DNA from: an uncultured Thalassolituus sp. | Lineage (GTDB): Bacteria; Pseudomonadota; Gammaproteobacteria; Pseudomonadales; Oceanobacteraceae | DNA: 6,173 nt | Direction of reading: 5' to 3' | Assembly (NCBI GenBank): GCA_913054055.1 | Contig: CAJXIT010000216.1 | Location: 1 to 6,173, forward strand | Part shown: positions 5,692 through 6,173 of the stretch, in pieces | Layout of the letters: each line of letters opens with the position of its first letter | Position numbering within the stretch: position 1 is the stretch's first letter | Notes under the pieces: model-generated | What the model was told of the DNA's origin: nothing | Databases searched by the model: none | Seen by the model: only the letters and a program-made list of their open reading frames with translations | Program-made: the position numbers and the translations under genes

Positions 5692-6173
5692 TTAACGTAC
5701 CCAAACCTCCACCCTACGATTTTTCAGACTGCTTTTGCCGTTGAATCCGGCAACAGGATTGAAGTCTCCATAACCAGTGGTCACAGTTGGGTGTACGCCT
5801 AGTCGTGCCAACTCACGCCTTACAGCCATAGCTCTCAGTTTAGATAACAATTTAGAACGATGGGAGTTTTTACGTTTATCACCAAAGCCAATTAACATGA
5901 CTTGAACAGATGGTCGACCATCTATTTCAGAAATTGTTAGTTTTTTCTTTTCTTTTAAGAAGTACACCAAACGCTGGATGTCTTTTTTGGCTTTATTATC
6001 CAGTTTTGCACTGCCTTCATTAAAGCGAAAATTTATGCTTAAGCGTTCAGCACCGTTTACGATTTCTAAATAATCTTTCGGCAACTCATCATTCACTTCC
6101 ATGTTCATGGACATAACATTCTGCGATATGAAACCTTCTGATTTCTCAATTTCTTGACCACGAATGCCCTGTG
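5692..6173 (-). CDS. OmpA-family C-terminal domain protein, 5' end outside the window (probably fused to a substrate-binding domain)
   Basis: Partial gene. An internal ATG at 6114 would give 140 residues, but the same frame has no stop for 19 further codons up to the window edge, reading QGIRGQEIEKSEGFISQNV just before that Met. This upstream stretch resembles the C-terminal end of PstS-like periplasmic substrate-binding domains, which in marine gammaproteobacteria occur fused to an OmpA domain; the fusion is inferred. The OmpA-like part begins at LSINFRFNEGSAKLD (25-39 from the internal Met). It includes IGFGD, the LSKLRAMAVRREL helix typical of peptidoglycan-binding OmpA domains, GYGDFNPVAG and the terminal NRRVEVWVR. 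The domain is expected to bind the peptidoglycan peptide in the periplasm. The signal peptide, if any, lies outside. It ends at a strong terminator and converges with the YbaN-family gene. Confidence 0.85.
   Translation of the reverse strand, partial: QGIRGQEIEKSEGFISQNVMSMNMEVNDELPKDYLEIVNGAERLSINFRFNEGSAKLDNKAKKDIQRLVYFLKEKKKLTISEIDGRPSVQVMLIGFGDKRKNSHRSKLLSKLRAMAVRRELARLGVHPTVTTGYGDFNPVAGFNGKSSLKNRRVEVWVR

Overview
The window looks like chromosomal DNA of a marine gammaproteobacterium, probably of the Oceanospirillales/Pseudomonadales branch. This is inferred from the moderate GC, the gene content and a pair of REP-like repeats resembling those of pseudomonads; no 16S or other phylogenetic marker is present. 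There is no tRNA, rRNA, CRISPR array or recognisable transposase or phage gene.

Layout, left to right. (1) Bases 1-212 are an upstream region with a cluster of TCTAAACA-type motifs in alternating orientation. (2) An M17 leucyl-aminopeptidase-family gene (213-1571, +) is followed by a stem-loop at 1586-1609. (3) The tRNA uridine-34 hydroxylase gene trhO (1763-2767, +) has its own likely promoter with a perfect TATAAT. (4) A 343-bp gap between convergent genes holds an inverted REP-like doublet and then a run of further inverted repeats. (5) A minus-strand two-gene operon (5104 to 3111) encodes a STAS anti-sigma-factor antagonist and, 2 bp downstream, a three-domain response regulator (receiver, PP2C/SpoIIE phosphatase, RsbW-like ATPase). 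(6) A divergent small YbaN/DUF454 membrane protein gene (5201-5611, +) has no ATG start. The space between it and the STAS gene holds an inverted repeat that could be an operator. (7) A minus-strand intrinsic terminator (5638-5668) follows the last gene, an OmpA-domain protein (5692 to beyond 6173, -). Its reading frame stays open to the window edge, so only the C-terminal part is present.

The only clear functional system is the partner-switching module of region 5. It has the layout of HsbR-HsbA in Pseudomonas aeruginosa (acting on FlgM) and CrsR-CrsA in Shewanella (acting on RpoS). A phosphorylation signal on the receiver would alter the balance between the phosphatase and kinase activities toward the STAS protein, and so free or sequester a sigma or anti-sigma partner. 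No sigma factor, FlgM, histidine kinase, HptB or diguanylate cyclase gene is beside it, so input and target cannot be read from this window. The other genes look like independent housekeeping or envelope genes. I found no convincing wholly new system. The best leads are the non-coding structures and the unassigned output of the partner switch.
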